Source of the DNA: Cryobacterium gelidum
Lineage (GTDB): Bacteria; Actinomycetota; Actinomycetes; Actinomycetales; Microbacteriaceae
Length of the DNA stretch: 64,000 nucleotides
Direction of reading: 5' to 3'
NCBI RefSeq assembly: GCF_004403985.1
Contig: NZ_SOHL01000005.1
Span: forward strand, 54,285-118,284
The stretch's first letter is position 1; each line of letters opens with the position of its first letter. Below the pieces are notes generated by a model. The model searched no databases and was not told the origin of the DNA. It saw only the letters and a list, made by a program, of their open reading frames with translations. Below, piece after piece: positions 1 through 9,038 of the stretch. A program made the translations under genes and the position numbers.

Positions 1-489
1 GCCGGCGCCGTCGTCATCGGCCCGAGTGACTACCCGGGCATCTCCACCACCGTGTGGGGATCGGATGGATCCAAGGCCGACGCGATTCACATGAATCACA
101 CCCTGCAGGAATACCGTCGCGGCGACGCCGACTGGCCAACCCTGCGTCAGCAAGGACAAACGGTCTTTCGCTGGGCCGTCTGGGACATGGCCAAGGTCGC
201 CAAGAAAGCCCTCGAAGTCGCGGGGATCGAAAGCTCCGACCTGGCCGCATTCATTCCGCACCAGGCCAACATGCGCATCATCGATGAGTTCGCCAAGCAG
301 CTCAAGTTGCCAGAGTCCGTTGTCATTGCGCGCGACGTCGCCACGACTGGCAACACCTCCTCGGCGTCTATTCCCCTCGCCACCCACCGCCTGCTCGAGG
401 AACATCCAGAGCTCAGCGGCGGACTCGCGCTACAGATCGGCTTCGGTGCCGGACTTGTGTTTGGCGCGCAAGTCGTTGTGCTGCCCTAA
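1..489 (+). CDS. fabH: beta-ketoacyl-ACP synthase III, C-terminal part (partial)
   Basis: The gene enters from the left edge in frame 1 and ends with TAA at 487-489, giving the last 162 residues. FabH condenses acyl-CoA with malonyl-ACP to start fatty-acid elongation in the cytosol. Two of the three catalytic residues are visible: His in FIPHQANMR (fragment residue 87) and Asn in TTGNTSSAS (fragment residue 118). The active Cys would lie upstream of the window. The next genes are acpP and fabF on the same strand, the usual actinobacterial FAS-II order, so an operon is likely. Nothing looks damaged in the visible part. Confidence 0.95.
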   Translation, partial: AGAVVIGPSDYPGISTTVWGSDGSKADAIHMNHTLQEYRRGDADWPTLRQQGQTVFRWAVWDMAKVAKKALEVAGIESSDLAAFIPHQANMRIIDEFAKQLKLPESVVIARDVATTGNTSSASIPLATHRLLEEHPELSGGLALQIGFGAGLVFGAQVVVLP

Positions 490-547
490 CCAACCCACCC
501 CCTAAACTAGGTCTCGGTCAACCGAGACACCCTCAAGGAGAAATAAC

Positions 548-796
548 ATGGCATTGTCCACCGCAGAAGTTCTGACCGGCCTGGCCGAGCTCATCAACGA
601 CGAAACCGGAATCGCAACCGACACGGTTGAGCTGGGCAAGTCGTTCACCGACGACTTGGACATCGACTCCATCTCGATGATGACCATTGTCGTCAACGCA
701 GAAGAGAAGTTCGACGTGAAGATCCCCGACGAAGAGGTCAAGAACCTCAAGACTGTCGGCGACGCTGTCGAGTTCATCGTGAAGGCACAGGACTAG
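548..796 (+). CDS. acpP: acyl carrier protein
   Basis: This 82-residue acidic protein carries growing acyl chains on a phosphopantetheine arm. The attachment Ser is residue 41 in the DLDIDSISMM motif. An AAGGAG ribosome-binding site at about 535-540 sits 7 bases before the ATG, which fixes the start. It lies 58 bp after fabH and about 100 bp before fabF on the same strand. Its length and charge are typical of FAS-II ACPs. Confidence 0.96.
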   Translation: MALSTAEVLTGLAELINDETGIATDTVELGKSFTDDLDIDSISMMTIVVNAEEKFDVKIPDEEVKNLKTVGDAVEFIVKAQD

Positions 797-900
797 GCCC
801 AAGCCGGAACCAGGTCGGCCGGAAGTCGGCCGACCTGTTCACTGGGCTGGTGCCACAACGCGCCGGCCCATACGTTTGTCGTCCCATGGAGAGTTGACTT

Positions 901-2136
901 ATGACCAAGAAAATCGTTATCACCGGTATCGGTGCGACTACGCCGCTGGGCGGCACGGCCGTGGAGACCTGGACGGCCCTCCTGGCCGGCGAATCGGGCG
1001 CTACCACCCTCGAGCAAGCCTGGGTCGCTGAAACAGCGATCCCCGTAACCTTCGCCGCACAGGCGCGCGTCAAGACCGCGGATGTGCTGCAACGATTCGA
1101 GGTCAAACGCCTCGACCCGTCCAGCCAGTTCGCCCTGATCGCCGGCCGTGAAGCCTGGGCAGATGCCGGCTCTCCCGAGGTCGAGCCAGAGCGCCTCGCC
1201 GTGGATTGGGCGACCGGAATCGGCGGAGTGTGGACCCTGCTGGACGCTTGGGACACCCTGCGCGAGCGGGGCCCGCGCCGCGTACTGCCCATGACCGTGC
1301 CGATGCTCATGCCGAACGGCCCGGGAGCGGCCATCGGAATGGACCTGCACGCCCGTGCTGGCATTACCACGGTGGTCTCCGCGTGTGCGTCGAGCACCGA
1401 AGCGCTGGTCAACGCGTACAACCGGCTGCAAGCTGGGCTCGCTGATATCGTCATTGCCGGGGGTTCCGAGGCCGCAATCCACCCGCTGCCGATCGCTTCC
1501 TTCGCGGCGATGCAGGCCCTGTCGACTCGCAACGACGACCCGGCGACCGCAAGTCGCCCCTACGACGTGACCCGGGACGGTTTCGTTCTCGGCGAGGGCG
1601 CCGCAGCCCTCGTCATTGAAACCGAAGAACACGCGAAAGCGCGCGGGGCCCACATCTACGCCGAACTGCTCGGCGGCGTCGTCAACAGCGATGCCTATCA
1701 TGTGACTGCACCGGACCCGGAGGGGTCCGCCGCCGCCCGCGCAATGGTGTCGACCATTGAGAACGCCGGTGCGTCCCTGGCCGACGTGTCCCACATCAAC
1801 GCCCACGCCACGAGCACCCCGGTCGGGGACATTGCCGAGTACAAAGCCCTCAGGCGCGTTTTCGGGGATCTGCTCGACGGCATCCCGGTGTCGGCGACAA
1901 AGGCTTCCACCGGCCACCTGCTCGGTGGCGCCGGCGCCCTCGAAGCGTTCTTCACGGTCAAGGCACTTTCTGAGCGCATGGCACCGCCGACGATCAACCT
2001 CACGTCTCAAGACCCGGAAATCACGCTCGACGTGGTCACCACTCCGCGGGCGCTACCGGCGGGAGACCTGCTCGCACTGAGCAACTCCTTCGGCTTCGGC
2101 GGCCACAACGCCGTCGTGGCATTCCGGTCGGTCTAG
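901..2136 (+). CDS. fabF: beta-ketoacyl-ACP synthase II
   Basis: This 411-residue condensing enzyme elongates acyl-ACP with malonyl-ACP. The Cys-His-His triad is present: Cys162 in VSACASSTEA, His302 in NAHATST and His339 in KASTGHLLGG. The ATG follows a GGAGAG site. It is the last gene of the FAS-II run and is closed by a strong hairpin 27 bases downstream. Length matches the family and no damage is seen. A long open frame on the opposite strand (about 793-2010) is a by-product of GC-rich coding sequence. Confidence 0.96.
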   Translation: MTKKIVITGIGATTPLGGTAVETWTALLAGESGATTLEQAWVAETAIPVTFAAQARVKTADVLQRFEVKRLDPSSQFALIAGREAWADAGSPEVEPERLAVDWATGIGGVWTLLDAWDTLRERGPRRVLPMTVPMLMPNGPGAAIGMDLHARAGITTVVSACASSTEALVNAYNRLQAGLADIVIAGGSEAAIHPLPIASFAAMQALSTRNDDPATASRPYDVTRDGFVLGEGAAALVIETEEHAKARGAHIYAELLGGVVNSDAYHVTAPDPEGSAAARAMVSTIENAGASLADVSHINAHATSTPVGDIAEYKALRRVFGDLLDGIPVSATKASTGHLLGGAGALEAFFTVKALSERMAPPTINLTSQDPEITLDVVTTPRALPAGDLLALSNSFGFGGHNAVVAFRSV

Positions 2137-2162
2137 CGTTCGGTTCTATCTTTGCCGATTGT

Positions 2163-2195
2163 GAATGACCCCGTCCGGTTTGGACGGGGTCATTC
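2163..2195. terminator. hairpin terminator after fabF
   Basis: A perfect 14-bp inverted repeat, GAATGACCCCGTCC with loop GGTTT, lies 26 bases after the fabF stop. Its T-rich tail is weak (TTGTG). It separates fabF from the convergent DUF3145 gene (ends at 2325) and could serve both directions. Confidence 0.8.
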
Positions 2196-2324
2196 TTGTG
2201 AGGTGATCAGGCGCATCTGGCTGTCTCTGACATCGACTGTGACGCGTGGGATTGCCGCCGGCACGGTCACCGGTCGACAGCCCACACTCCCATGCGGGAA
2301 CGGCACGGGTTGGAGCAGTGCCGA

Positions 2325-2846
2325 TCAGCCCACCTGGTGCAGCCAGACGACGGCGTTCAGATCGCTCGCCTGCCGGAACGGTTCTAGTTCGTCGTCCCAG
2401 GACTGCCCGAGAGCCAGGCGCAGGTGCCGGTGCAGTTCGATGGTATTGGCCCCCGCACTGTCCATCGCGAATCGAATGCGATCTTCCGGCACGACCATAT
2501 TGCCCACGCTGTCCGTTTGAGCATGAAAAATACCCAGCTCCGGCGTATGCAACCAGCGACCGCCATCTGATCCGGGCGCTGCATCTTCGGTGACTTCGAA
2601 ACGCAACTGCTCCCAGCCGCGCAGAGCGGATGCCAGTGCGGCGCCAGTACCCAAGGGACCCTCCCAGTAGTATTCGGCGCGGTATGAACCGGGCAGGGCC
2701 GGCTGTTCCGACCAATCGAAATTAACGGCCTCGCCGAGCGTACGTCCAGCCGACCACTCGATATGTGGGCACACAGCTCGCGGAGAAGAATGCACGAAAA
2801 GCACCCCCCGCGCAATCGGCGCTCGACGGTCGTATGTTGCATCCAT
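2325..2846 (-). CDS. DUF3145 family protein
   Basis: This 173-residue protein matches the actinobacterial DUF3145 family in length and pattern (GVLFVHSSPRAVCPH near the start, the SYRAEYYWEG stretch, and LHRHLRLALGQ near the end). Its function is unknown. The family is habitually found next to fabF, and here it is convergent with fabF across a shared terminator. A GGAG site lies upstream of the ATG. No signal peptide or membrane segment is apparent, so it is probably cytosolic. Confidence 0.8.
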   Translation of the reverse strand: MDATYDRRAPIARGVLFVHSSPRAVCPHIEWSAGRTLGEAVNFDWSEQPALPGSYRAEYYWEGPLGTGAALASALRGWEQLRFEVTEDAAPGSDGGRWLHTPELGIFHAQTDSVGNMVVPEDRIRFAMDSAGANTIELHRHLRLALGQSWDDELEPFRQASDLNAVVWLHQVG

Positions 2847-3087
2847 CGTGATTCTCCGTTCCTAGTAGGTGCGTCTTCCCCAACGACCTCGGAACAACCG
2901 GACTCGCACAGTACAAGACTGTGAGCACGATGGCAGATATGAAGTTATGCGACCACTCGTCAGCACCCCTGAGTTGGTACTGGCCCGGCCGATAGCGCAA
3001 TTATGCCCCAGGGTCCTGCCGATTGACAAGCGGCCGAGGCATGAGAACGCCGGTGGAACAGATGAGGTTGCGGCTTGGGCAGCGGGG

Positions 3088-3774
3088 TCAGCGTTTGCTG
3101 GCCGATATTCTGGCGGCGAGTTCGCCCAGCGCGGTGAGGGTGTAATCCGGTGCCGCAAAGTAGCTCGGGTAGGCCTCGCCGGTGCGGTTCAACCAGGCGG
3201 TGCTCAAGCCCGCTTGCGCCGCGCCGTGGATGTCCCAGGGGTGCACGGCGACCAGGAGCATATCGCTCGGCGGCACCCCACAGACATCCGCGGCATAGTC
3301 GTAGGCAGCCCGTACCGGTTTCCACGCCGGGGCGTCTTCAACCGTGAGCAGAGCTTCGAATTCGTTCTGGAGCCCTGCCCTGGTCAGGAGCGTCCTGGCC
3401 ACCTGCACGCCTCCATTCGATAAGGTCACGAGGCGCAGCCCAGTTGTCTTGAGCGCCCGGATCCCGTCTTCTACGTCTGGGTAGAGGTTCAATGCAAAGA
3501 AGCCGGCCATAATGTGCTGCACAGCATCGTCGAGGTTGCCGGTCAGGGCGACGTCGCGGAGGACTCCGCGCAGGATCTCGGAGCTGATTTCAGCGAATTT
3601 TGCGGCACCACCGGCAGCGGCGAGGGCGAACCCGTCCCTGAGCAAGGAGGCGAACCAGATCCCGGCCAGGTGCGAGGGGGCGCCGATATCCACAAAAAGA
3701 GCCTTCATGGTCGACATGTCTGAGAGGGTTTCGTTGACGTCGAAAACGATCACTGACGGCGTGTTGCTATTCAT
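3088..3774 (-). CDS. haloacid dehalogenase-like hydrolase (type II)
   Basis: The 228-residue protein begins at an ATG preceded by GGAAGGA at good spacing. An open frame continues upstream but has no better start. HAD motif I is FDVNETLSD near residues 10-18, with the nucleophilic Asp. TLSNGG supplies motif II, and a Lys and acidic motif follow (DAPAWKP, VAVHPWDIHGA). The overall layout (APSHLAGIWFA cap region) is that of type II haloalkanoic acid dehalogenases, which hydrolyse 2-haloacids. The actual substrate is not predictable. It stands alone next to a methyltransferase gene. Confidence 0.8.
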   Translation of the reverse strand: MNSNTPSVIVFDVNETLSDMSTMKALFVDIGAPSHLAGIWFASLLRDGFALAAAGGAAKFAEISSEILRGVLRDVALTGNLDDAVQHIMAGFFALNLYPDVEDGIRALKTTGLRLVTLSNGGVQVARTLLTRAGLQNEFEALLTVEDAPAWKPVRAAYDYAADVCGVPPSDMLLVAVHPWDIHGAAQAGLSTAWLNRTGEAYPSYFAAPDYTLTALGELAARISASKR

Positions 3775-3935
3775 AACGTGGGTCCTTCCGGTGTTCGCGA
3801 TGTGGTGGTGCCCTATAGATGCATCCATTCGGCGATGCCACCCACTCGCGGCGCGGCCCTCACCCACGACTCTGAGAACGCGCTCGGCCGTCAGGCACCA
3901 GAGTAGCTGGTGTTGCAGACAGGAGAGTGAGCCTT

Positions 3936-4601
3936 TCATCCGAGGGATAGTCCAGGTTGCGGGTTAGGGGGGATCGTGGCTGCCGCGACGCGAATGTGCC
4001 CGCCACGCACCGCCACGGAGCGCACATCCACGCCCTCACGTTCGATGATGGTCCACGGGCGAGCCTTGAGGTCGGCACCGCCGACCGCGGCTGCGATCCG
4101 CGCGAGCGGCGAGAACACCCGGTAGATCTTCACGGGCGACTGCATGTCTACAATGCACGCGCGACCACCTGGCCGCAGCAGGGCACGCATCCGGTCCCAA
4201 GCCGGATGCCAGTCTGTGAAGACGCTCATTGCATAACTGGAAAAGACACCGTCGACGCTCCCTCGCGCCGCCGGGAGCTCTTTCACGACGACCATCGGGT
4301 CAAATGTCATGGCATCCGCCTCGACCAGGCGCACGTTCGTCCACCCGTTCGATTTCACCCGGCGGCGCGCCATCTCAAGCATCTCCCGGCTGCGATCCAG
4401 CCCGATCACGGCGCCCGCGGGGCCGACCGCATCGACGAGCAGAGCAAAATTCAGGCCGGTACCGCAGGCTAGGTCCAGGACAGTGTCGCCCGGACGCAGC
4501 CCCAGGAGAGCCACGCCGCATTCTCGGCCGGCCCGGTAGACGACTCGTTCTCCGGAAAGAGCGTCGTAGAAACGGGCAGCGGCCCCGTAGACGTTCACCA
4601 T
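3936..4601 (-). CDS. class I SAM-dependent methyltransferase
   Basis: This 221-residue protein has a Rossmann SAM-binding motif, VLDLACGTGLNF, at about residues 41-52. A second acidic strand (VIGLDRSREM) follows, then the VRLVEADA strand. It resembles the UbiE/phospholipid N-methyltransferase group. The methyl acceptor cannot be named. The start ATG follows AGGAAGGA. It lies about 80 bp from the divergent flavoprotein gene at 4685, so the two share a promoter region. Confidence 0.8.
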   Translation of the reverse strand: MVNVYGAAARFYDALSGERVVYRAGRECGVALLGLRPGDTVLDLACGTGLNFALLVDAVGPAGAVIGLDRSREMLEMARRRVKSNGWTNVRLVEADAMTFDPMVVVKELPAARGSVDGVFSSYAMSVFTDWHPAWDRMRALLRPGGRACIVDMQSPVKIYRVFSPLARIAAAVGGADLKARPWTIIEREGVDVRSVAVRGGHIRVAAATIPPNPQPGLSLG

Positions 4602-4684
4602 GGTACAGTCCGTCCTTCCTTTTTTCGCCAGCCTAATCAGCCCGCAGTGGTTTTGAACACCGGCGACCGTCTACGCTCACAGTC

Positions 4685-6118
4685 ATGCGAGAACTCGACA
4701 AATTTGATCTGGTCGTCATTGGAGGCGGAACTGCTGGCTTGATTGCCAGCCGCACGGCGGCGAGCTTCGGAGCGAGAGTGGCTCTGATCGAGGACAACCT
4801 TCTCGGAGGGGATTGCCTGTGGACCGGGTGCGTTCCATCGAAATCGCTCATTGCCGCCGCGAACGTCGCAGCGACGGCCCGATCCTCCGCTCGACTCGGA
4901 GTACGGGTGGGCGATGTCGTCGTCAACTTCGCGCAGGTCATGACGCACGTTCAGGACGCGATGCAGGAAATCGCACCGGTCGATTCCGCCGAGTCTCTCG
5001 AGCGGGACAATATTGACGTGGTCATCGGGAGGGCACGATTCACCGGTCCGGACAGCGTCAACGTGAACGGCCGCGAACTCCGGTTCCATCAGGCGCTGAT
5101 CGCCACCGGTGCCGCACCGGCCCTGCCGGACATCCCCGGAATCGACGCGGTCGATCTGCTTACCAGCGAAACGTTCTGGGACCTGAGGACTGCCCCGGAA
5201 CAACTCGTGGTGTTGGGCGGCGGGGCTCTCGGCTGTGAGATCGCCCAGGCCATGGCTCGCCTCGGTACGGCCGTGACGCTCGTGCAGCGGGGGCCACGAA
5301 TCTTGCCGAAGGAAGACGACCGGGCCAGTTCCCTCATTCAGGCCGCGCTCATCGCTGACGGAGTCGACGTGCGCACCAACTTCACCGCGATCGCGGTCAC
5401 CTCCACCAACCGCCTCGCCGGTACATTGTCCCTCGATGATGGGACCGCCCTGACTTTCGACCGGCTCTTCGTAGCCGTGGGTCGCCGCCCGAACACCGCC
5501 GGCCTCGACCTGCACTCCGTGGGAGTGCGCCGGGATGGGCACGGTAACATCGTGGTCAATTCCAGGATGCGCACTTCCAACCCGCGCATCTGGGCCGCCG
5601 GCGACGTCACCGGACTGCCCCGGTTCACGCACACCGCCGGTGTGAACGCCAACCTGGCTGCAACAAACGCGATCCTCGGACTGACCCGCCCCGTCGACAA
5701 GGAGGCGATCCCCCGAGTCACGTTTACCTACCCTGAAGTCGGTGCCGTCGGCCTGCAATCCCGGGATGCGGAAGCCGGGGCCCACCGGATCGTCACCTGG
5801 GAGCATGAACAGGTTGACCGCGCGGTGACGGAGGCGAAAACAGGCGGGTACACCCAGCTCATCGTCAACAAACGCGGCCGCATACTTGGCGGGACCGTCG
5901 TGGGCCCCCGGGCCGGTGAGACCCTCGGCGAGATCTCTCTGGCGTTGAAGAACCGGCTCACCACGAGCAGTATCGCCAGCACGACGCACGCGTATCCCAC
6001 GTACAACGACGGCCTTTGGAGCGTGGCCGTGGCCGACGTGCGTCACCGGCTCGGTTCCGGCCTGGTTTTGACCGCCACGCGGATCCTTCGACGTCTGCGT
6101 AAGGCGCGGCTACGCTGA
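4685..6118 (+). CDS. FAD-dependent pyridine nucleotide-disulfide oxidoreductase (mercuric reductase-like)
   Basis: This 477-residue protein has an N-terminal FAD motif (GGGTAGLIAS, residues 13-22) and a redox-active pair Cys44-Cys49 in GGDCLWTGCVPSK. An NAD(P)H motif follows (VLGGGALGCEIAQ), then a second FAD motif (IWAAGDVTG) and a dimerisation domain. The C-terminal active-site stretch reads THAYPTYNDG, so the usual His is present but the following acidic position is unusual. The N-terminal metal-binding domain of true MerA and the terminal Cys pair are absent. A general disulfide reductase of the Lpd/MerA superfamily is therefore the safer call. Confidence 0.82.
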   Translation: MRELDKFDLVVIGGGTAGLIASRTAASFGARVALIEDNLLGGDCLWTGCVPSKSLIAAANVAATARSSARLGVRVGDVVVNFAQVMTHVQDAMQEIAPVDSAESLERDNIDVVIGRARFTGPDSVNVNGRELRFHQALIATGAAPALPDIPGIDAVDLLTSETFWDLRTAPEQLVVLGGGALGCEIAQAMARLGTAVTLVQRGPRILPKEDDRASSLIQAALIADGVDVRTNFTAIAVTSTNRLAGTLSLDDGTALTFDRLFVAVGRRPNTAGLDLHSVGVRRDGHGNIVVNSRMRTSNPRIWAAGDVTGLPRFTHTAGVNANLAATNAILGLTRPVDKEAIPRVTFTYPEVGAVGLQSRDAEAGAHRIVTWEHEQVDRAVTEAKTGGYTQLIVNKRGRILGGTVVGPRAGETLGEISLALKNRLTTSSIASTTHAYPTYNDGLWSVAVADVRHRLGSGLVLTATRILRRLRKARLR

Positions 6119-6271
6119 CAGTCTGCCCCGCACAGGGCTGACTCCATGGGTTGGACCGCGTCCAGAATTCTCGCGGAGACCAAACGGCCCCACCGGCAGA
6201 GCGCCCGCCGGGCCCGGCGGGCTGCTTGCGCGACGCGTAGATCGTTGCCTCGGATCGAAGGCGGTCTGCAG

Positions 6272-8155
6272 CTATTTGGCCTGGCCGTAGTTATCGACGG
6301 TGGCCACCGTCAGCATGAAGTCGACCGGGAAGTCGCCGAAGAGCAGCCGCCCAGCAGTTTCGGCAGCCGTAGCGATGATCTGTGCGACGGCGTCGGTCTG
6401 CTCCGAGGGCGTGTGCACGATCACCTCGTCGTGCAGAAAAAAGACGAGGTGCGGTTGGGCGTGAAATGGCGCACGAGCCCGCGCAGCCGGGGTCACCGCA
6501 CGGCGGGCTCCTGGAGGTCTCAGGCGAGCAGCATCGTGTACGGCATTCGCTTGGCTGCCGGGAGCAGGCAGTGCCGTGAGCTCGCGCCGGATCTCTGCCA
6601 TCCAGCACAGGGCCCATTCAGCCGCGCTGCCCTGCACGATGAAGTTGCGGGTAAAGCGCCCCCAATCCCGGGCCTGGCTGCGGGCTCGCCGCTCATCAAT
6701 CGCCGTCGCCGCCGGGTCGTAGGCCTGCGCCTGCACCTCATGCCAGCCCGTGCCTGGTATCGGTGACGAGCGCCCGAGTCGGGTCGTCACCACTTCGCCA
6801 CGCTCGCCGGCGCGTGCCGCCGACTCGGTGAGCGCGATCGCCCGGGGGTAGGCACGGGCCAGGCGCGGCATCAATCGTGCGCTTTCCCCCGTCGTGGCCC
6901 CGTACATGGCGCCGAGCATCGCGACCTTGGCGTGGTCGCGGGTCTGGGCGACACCGCTCGACACGATCCCGGTATACAGGTCGGTGCCGCGGCCAGCCCT
7001 GGCCATGTTCGTATCCTGCGCCAGCGCCGCGAGGATGCGCGGCTCCAGCTGCGCGGCATCCGCGACGACGAGTTTCCAGCCCGGGTCAGCGACGACAGCA
7101 CCCCGAATCTGTTTGGGCAGCTGCAGCGCTCCCCCGCCGCGCGTGGCCCAGCGGCCGGTGACGACACCTCCGGGCACGTAGTCGGGGTGGAACCGGCCGT
7201 CGACGACCCAAGATTCCATCCAGGCCCAGCCGTTGGCGTTGTGCAGCCGGGAGAGTTTCTTGTACTGCAACAACGGTTCGATTACCGGGTGCTGCAACTT
7301 CTCCAGCTCCCAGCCCCGCGTCGAGGTGATGGCGAGCCCGGCACGCTGCAGCGCTTTGAACAGTTCCTGGGGCGAATCCGGGTTGAGGCTGGCGTCGTGC
7401 AGTTCTAAGCGGATGCGCCGGGCCAGCACTTCCAGACGCTCCGGTCGGACACCGGGTGCGACCCGCGGTCCGAGTTCGCGGGTGAGGAGGCGATCGTGCA
7501 CGTCGGTGCGCCAGGGCAGGCCGGCGTAGCGCATCTCCGCGGCCACGAGCGCGCCGGCGGACTCGGCGGCAAGCAGGAGCCGTAGGCGCCCCGGTTCGGT
7601 AGCGGACGCCACCGCGTCGAGTTGGCGGCGAAACTCTTGCGCTGTACTCGACTCTCGGGCGCCCGGCGCGGTAGGCCCGCCTGCCGTCGTACCGGCAGCT
7701 GCAGGGTTCATGATATCCGCGGCGCCAGTGCTCGAAACCGAGTCACCGTCATCGTCCGCCTCGAAGTCGAAAAGTGTCACCCTGGGCTCGGCTTGGTCAC
7801 TCGCTCCTGTACTCGCGACGTCCCAACGGTCCCGCGCGGCCTGGGCGAGTTCGCTCGTCGTGGTCAGTGCCGAATTCTTCAGGATCACATGGCACAAACG
7901 AAGATCGTGGCAGCGCTGCACTCGGATGCCCGCGGTGAGAAGTACCGAATAGATCCGGGCGGTATCGTCCCAGACCCAGCGCGGCGTGGCGGGTTCGCGG
8001 GTGATCGATTCCCGGGCGGCCGCTTCGAGCGATGACACGAACGACCGAAACTCGGTCAGGGTGAGGCGGTGTGACGCGTCGATCGGGAGGCCTGCATCGT
8101 CCAGCGTGTCGACGAGCAGTGCGCCGCCAGTTGTTTGCCGAACCAGTACATACAC
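6272..8155 (-). CDS. bifunctional 3'-5' exonuclease / family A DNA polymerase
   Basis: The roughly 627-residue protein has a degenerate exonuclease region in the first half. A family A polymerase domain follows: VVADAAQLEPRILA (motif A), AKVAMLGAMYGATTGE (finger helix) and FFLHDEVIVHTP (motif C). It lacks the 5'-nuclease domain, which fits the stand-alone actinobacterial group thought to act in repair. A low-complexity insertion of about 25 residues precedes motif C. A GTG at 8191 would lie inside a perfect 18-bp hairpin, so I chose the GTG at 8155, just before VYVLVRQ. The start remains uncertain. Confidence 0.78.
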   Translation of the reverse strand: MYVLVRQTTGGALLVDTLDDAGLPIDASHRLTLTEFRSFVSSLEAAARESITREPATPRWVWDDTARIYSVLLTAGIRVQRCHDLRLCHVILKNSALTTTSELAQAARDRWDVASTGASDQAEPRVTLFDFEADDDGDSVSSTGAADIMNPAAAGTTAGGPTAPGARESSTAQEFRRQLDAVASATEPGRLRLLLAAESAGALVAAEMRYAGLPWRTDVHDRLLTRELGPRVAPGVRPERLEVLARRIRLELHDASLNPDSPQELFKALQRAGLAITSTRGWELEKLQHPVIEPLLQYKKLSRLHNANGWAWMESWVVDGRFHPDYVPGGVVTGRWATRGGGALQLPKQIRGAVVADPGWKLVVADAAQLEPRILAALAQDTNMARAGRGTDLYTGIVSSGVAQTRDHAKVAMLGAMYGATTGESARLMPRLARAYPRAIALTESAARAGERGEVVTTRLGRSSPIPGTGWHEVQAQAYDPAATAIDERRARSQARDWGRFTRNFIVQGSAAEWALCWMAEIRRELTALPAPGSQANAVHDAARLRPPGARRAVTPAARARAPFHAQPHLVFFLHDEVIVHTPSEQTDAVAQIIATAAETAGRLLFGDFPVDFMLTVATVDNYGQAK

Positions 8156-8187
8156 TGTTCTATTCTGCCCGGTGCCGGCCGGGTAGA

Positions 8188-8229
8188 GCACCGCGCCTAT
8201 CGGCTTCGCGGAGCCGATAGGCGCGGTGC
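8188..8229. terminator. 18-bp perfect hairpin
   Basis: GCACCGCGCCTATCGGCT at 8188-8205 pairs exactly with 8212-8229 across a six-base loop (TCGCGG). It lies downstream of the lipoprotein gene that ends at 8318 and upstream of the polymerase gene on the same strand. It probably ends lipoprotein transcription, although no clear T run follows. Its right arm belongs to the 43-bp tandem duplication next to it. Confidence 0.65.
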
Positions 8230-8304
8230 CCTGCGGGAGATCGCGTCGGTTACGACGCGCTCGGCGCGGTGCCCTGCGGGAGATCGCGTCGGTTACGACG
8301 CGCT
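8220..8304. repeat. 43-bp tandem duplication (two copies)
   Basis: A unit starting GGCGCGGTGCCCTGCGGGAG occurs at about 8220 and again 43 bases later at about 8263. About 42 bases are identical between the copies. It sits in the gap between the lipoprotein stop and the hairpin. The first copy supplies the right arm of that hairpin. No coding role is seen. Confidence 0.8.
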
Positions 8305-8317
8305 GGGCGTACCTTCG

Positions 8318-8818
8318 CTAGCCAGCGATCTTGTCTCCGTTCGGAGCGACCACCCACCAGACGCCGCCAACACCTTCCCCGGTGGTGTCACCGGCAGCAG
8401 CGTCGCCCGCCCAGTAATAGAGGGGAAGTCCGTTGAGGGTGACCTGTTTGGTGCCGTCCGTGCGCGTGATGACACCGACCTTGCCGGTGACACCCGCGAC
8501 GGTGGGCGTGTCGGATTTGGCTACGACGGCTGGCCATTTGACCAAGCAGTCGCCCTCGCAGGTGCTCGCACCAGAGTCTGCAACGTCCTTGTCGAAGACA
8601 TACAGGGTCATCCCCGCCGTATCAACGACGATCGTGCCGAGCGAACTGTCTGCGGTAGCGAGCGCCGGCTTGACCGCGGCCTCACTCGGCGCGCTGGACG
8701 AGCTCGACGTGTCGGCCGCCGGAGTCGTCGCTCCCTGCGAGCATCCGCTCAGCGCGAGAACGCTGAGCACGACCGCCCCGACGGCCGGCCCGACCTTGAT
8801 CCATATTCTGCTGTTCAT
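8318..8818 (-). CDS. lipoprotein with secreted-repeat (COG4315-type) domain
   Basis: This 166-residue protein has a signal peptide ending in the lipobox LALSGC, with lipidated Cys26. A Ser/Ala/Thr-rich spacer follows. The mature domain has the family's paired aromatic-Asp motifs, LYVFDKD and LYYWAGD, and a conserved CEGDCLVKWPA stretch with two Cys. It should be anchored to the outer face of the membrane. The biochemical role of the family is unknown. It is monocistronic, with a hairpin downstream. Confidence 0.85.
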   Translation of the reverse strand: MNSRIWIKVGPAVGAVVLSVLALSGCSQGATTPAADTSSSSSAPSEAAVKPALATADSSLGTIVVDTAGMTLYVFDKDVADSGASTCEGDCLVKWPAVVAKSDTPTVAGVTGKVGVITRTDGTKQVTLNGLPLYYWAGDAAAGDTTGEGVGGVWWVVAPNGDKIAG

Positions 8819-9038
8819 GATTGCTTCCTTCTCTCGGTGCTATTCGATGAAGTGCTATTCGATGAGGTGTTTTTGACGTTGTGGTTTTAACACGCTGTGG
8901 TGCGCAGTGCGGTGGTGCCAGATGGAGAACTCCTGGAGTTACCACGAGCTACAGCAGGGAATGGTTCAGCACTCCAGGTTGGGAGCCACACGGAGCACCA
9001 GTCCGCGTGGAATAGGCTGCTAGCCTGTGCGTGAAACC

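Noticed and set aside
793..2010. 405-codon open frame on the minus strand across fabF
   Set aside because: It is a GC-driven shadow of fabF, with no family pattern and no ribosome-binding site.
4637..6046. 469-codon open frame opposite the flavoprotein gene
   Set aside because: The plus-strand protein has all expected motifs. The minus-strand translation is low-complexity and unrecognisable.
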